A stretch of DNA of 5,420 bases from positions 1 to 5,420 of the forward strand of contig PSRF01000176.1 of the NCBI GenBank assembly GCA_003175865.1, in the 5' to 3' direction. The stretch comes from Blastocatellia bacterium (GTDB lineage: Bacteria > Acidobacteriota > Blastocatellia > Pyrinomonadales > Pyrinomonadaceae). Both the position numbers and the translations under genes were made by a program. How positions within the stretch are numbered: the stretch's first letter is position 1; the number at the start of each line of letters is the position of its first letter. A model generated the notes under the pieces. The model was given only the letters and a program-made list of their open reading frames with translations, ran no database searches and was not told where the DNA came from. Shown here piece by piece: positions 5,382-5,420 of this stretch.

Positions 5382-5420
5382 TGCTAGTTTCGGCAAAGAG
5401 GACATTGAATGTAACTAGCA
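5382..5420. repeat. Inverted repeat running to the window edge
   Basis: TGCTAGTT (5382-5389) and AACTAGCA (5413-5420) are perfect 8-bp complements around a 23-nt loop. The right arm ends exactly at the last base, so the pairing may continue outside the window, possibly back through the GCGAGG hairpin. Confidence 0.6.

Overview
The window carries four complete protein genes of ordinary bacterial layout, plus an unusual amount of palindromic intergenic DNA. Three genes run on the minus strand: a secreted PD40/TolB-like beta-propeller protein, a secreted TIM-barrel sugar isomerase/epimerase-like protein and a secreted nucleoside-hydrolase-like protein. A cytoplasmic Gfo/Idh/MocA oxidoreductase is divergently transcribed on the plus strand. 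Moderate GC, several signal peptides ending in ...AQ or ...SQ, large secreted PD40 proteins, a secreted COG1082-type isomerase and CCACCG-type intergenic palindromes together suggest Acidobacteriota, perhaps Blastocatellia. This is an inference from style; there is no marker gene.

Layout. 1-49: intergenic, with a GC-rich hairpin just behind the nucleoside hydrolase stop. 50-1042 (-): nucleoside-hydrolase-like protein. 1043-1276: gap almost filled by a 171-bp near-perfect palindrome (1085-1255). 1277-2179 (-): secreted isomerase-like protein. 2180-2435: gap almost filled by a second, nested palindrome (2202-2430) made of four hairpins in mirror order. 2436-3947 (-): PD40 protein with an N-terminal concanavalin-like domain. 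3948-4114: divergent regulatory region. 4115-5356 (+): Gfo/Idh/MocA oxidoreductase. 5357-5420: a hairpin, then the start of a further inverted repeat that reaches the window edge.

The genes fit a small carbohydrate or glycoside-handling locus. Gfo/Idh/MocA dehydrogenases and COG1082 isomerases commonly occur together in inositol, keto-sugar and glycoside catabolism, and a nucleoside-hydrolase fold is an N-ribosidase (glycoside) hydrolase. Three of the four products appear to be exported and only the NAD(P)-type oxidoreductase stays in the cytoplasm. The actual substrate cannot be read from the sequence.

The most notable features are not the genes. Both gaps between the co-oriented minus-strand genes are occupied by long palindromes of different sequence families. 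They look like miniature inverted-repeat or REP/BIME-type elements that settled in an ancestral gene string, or like structured RNA in the transcript. No transposase, CRISPR array, tRNA, rRNA or defence gene was found.
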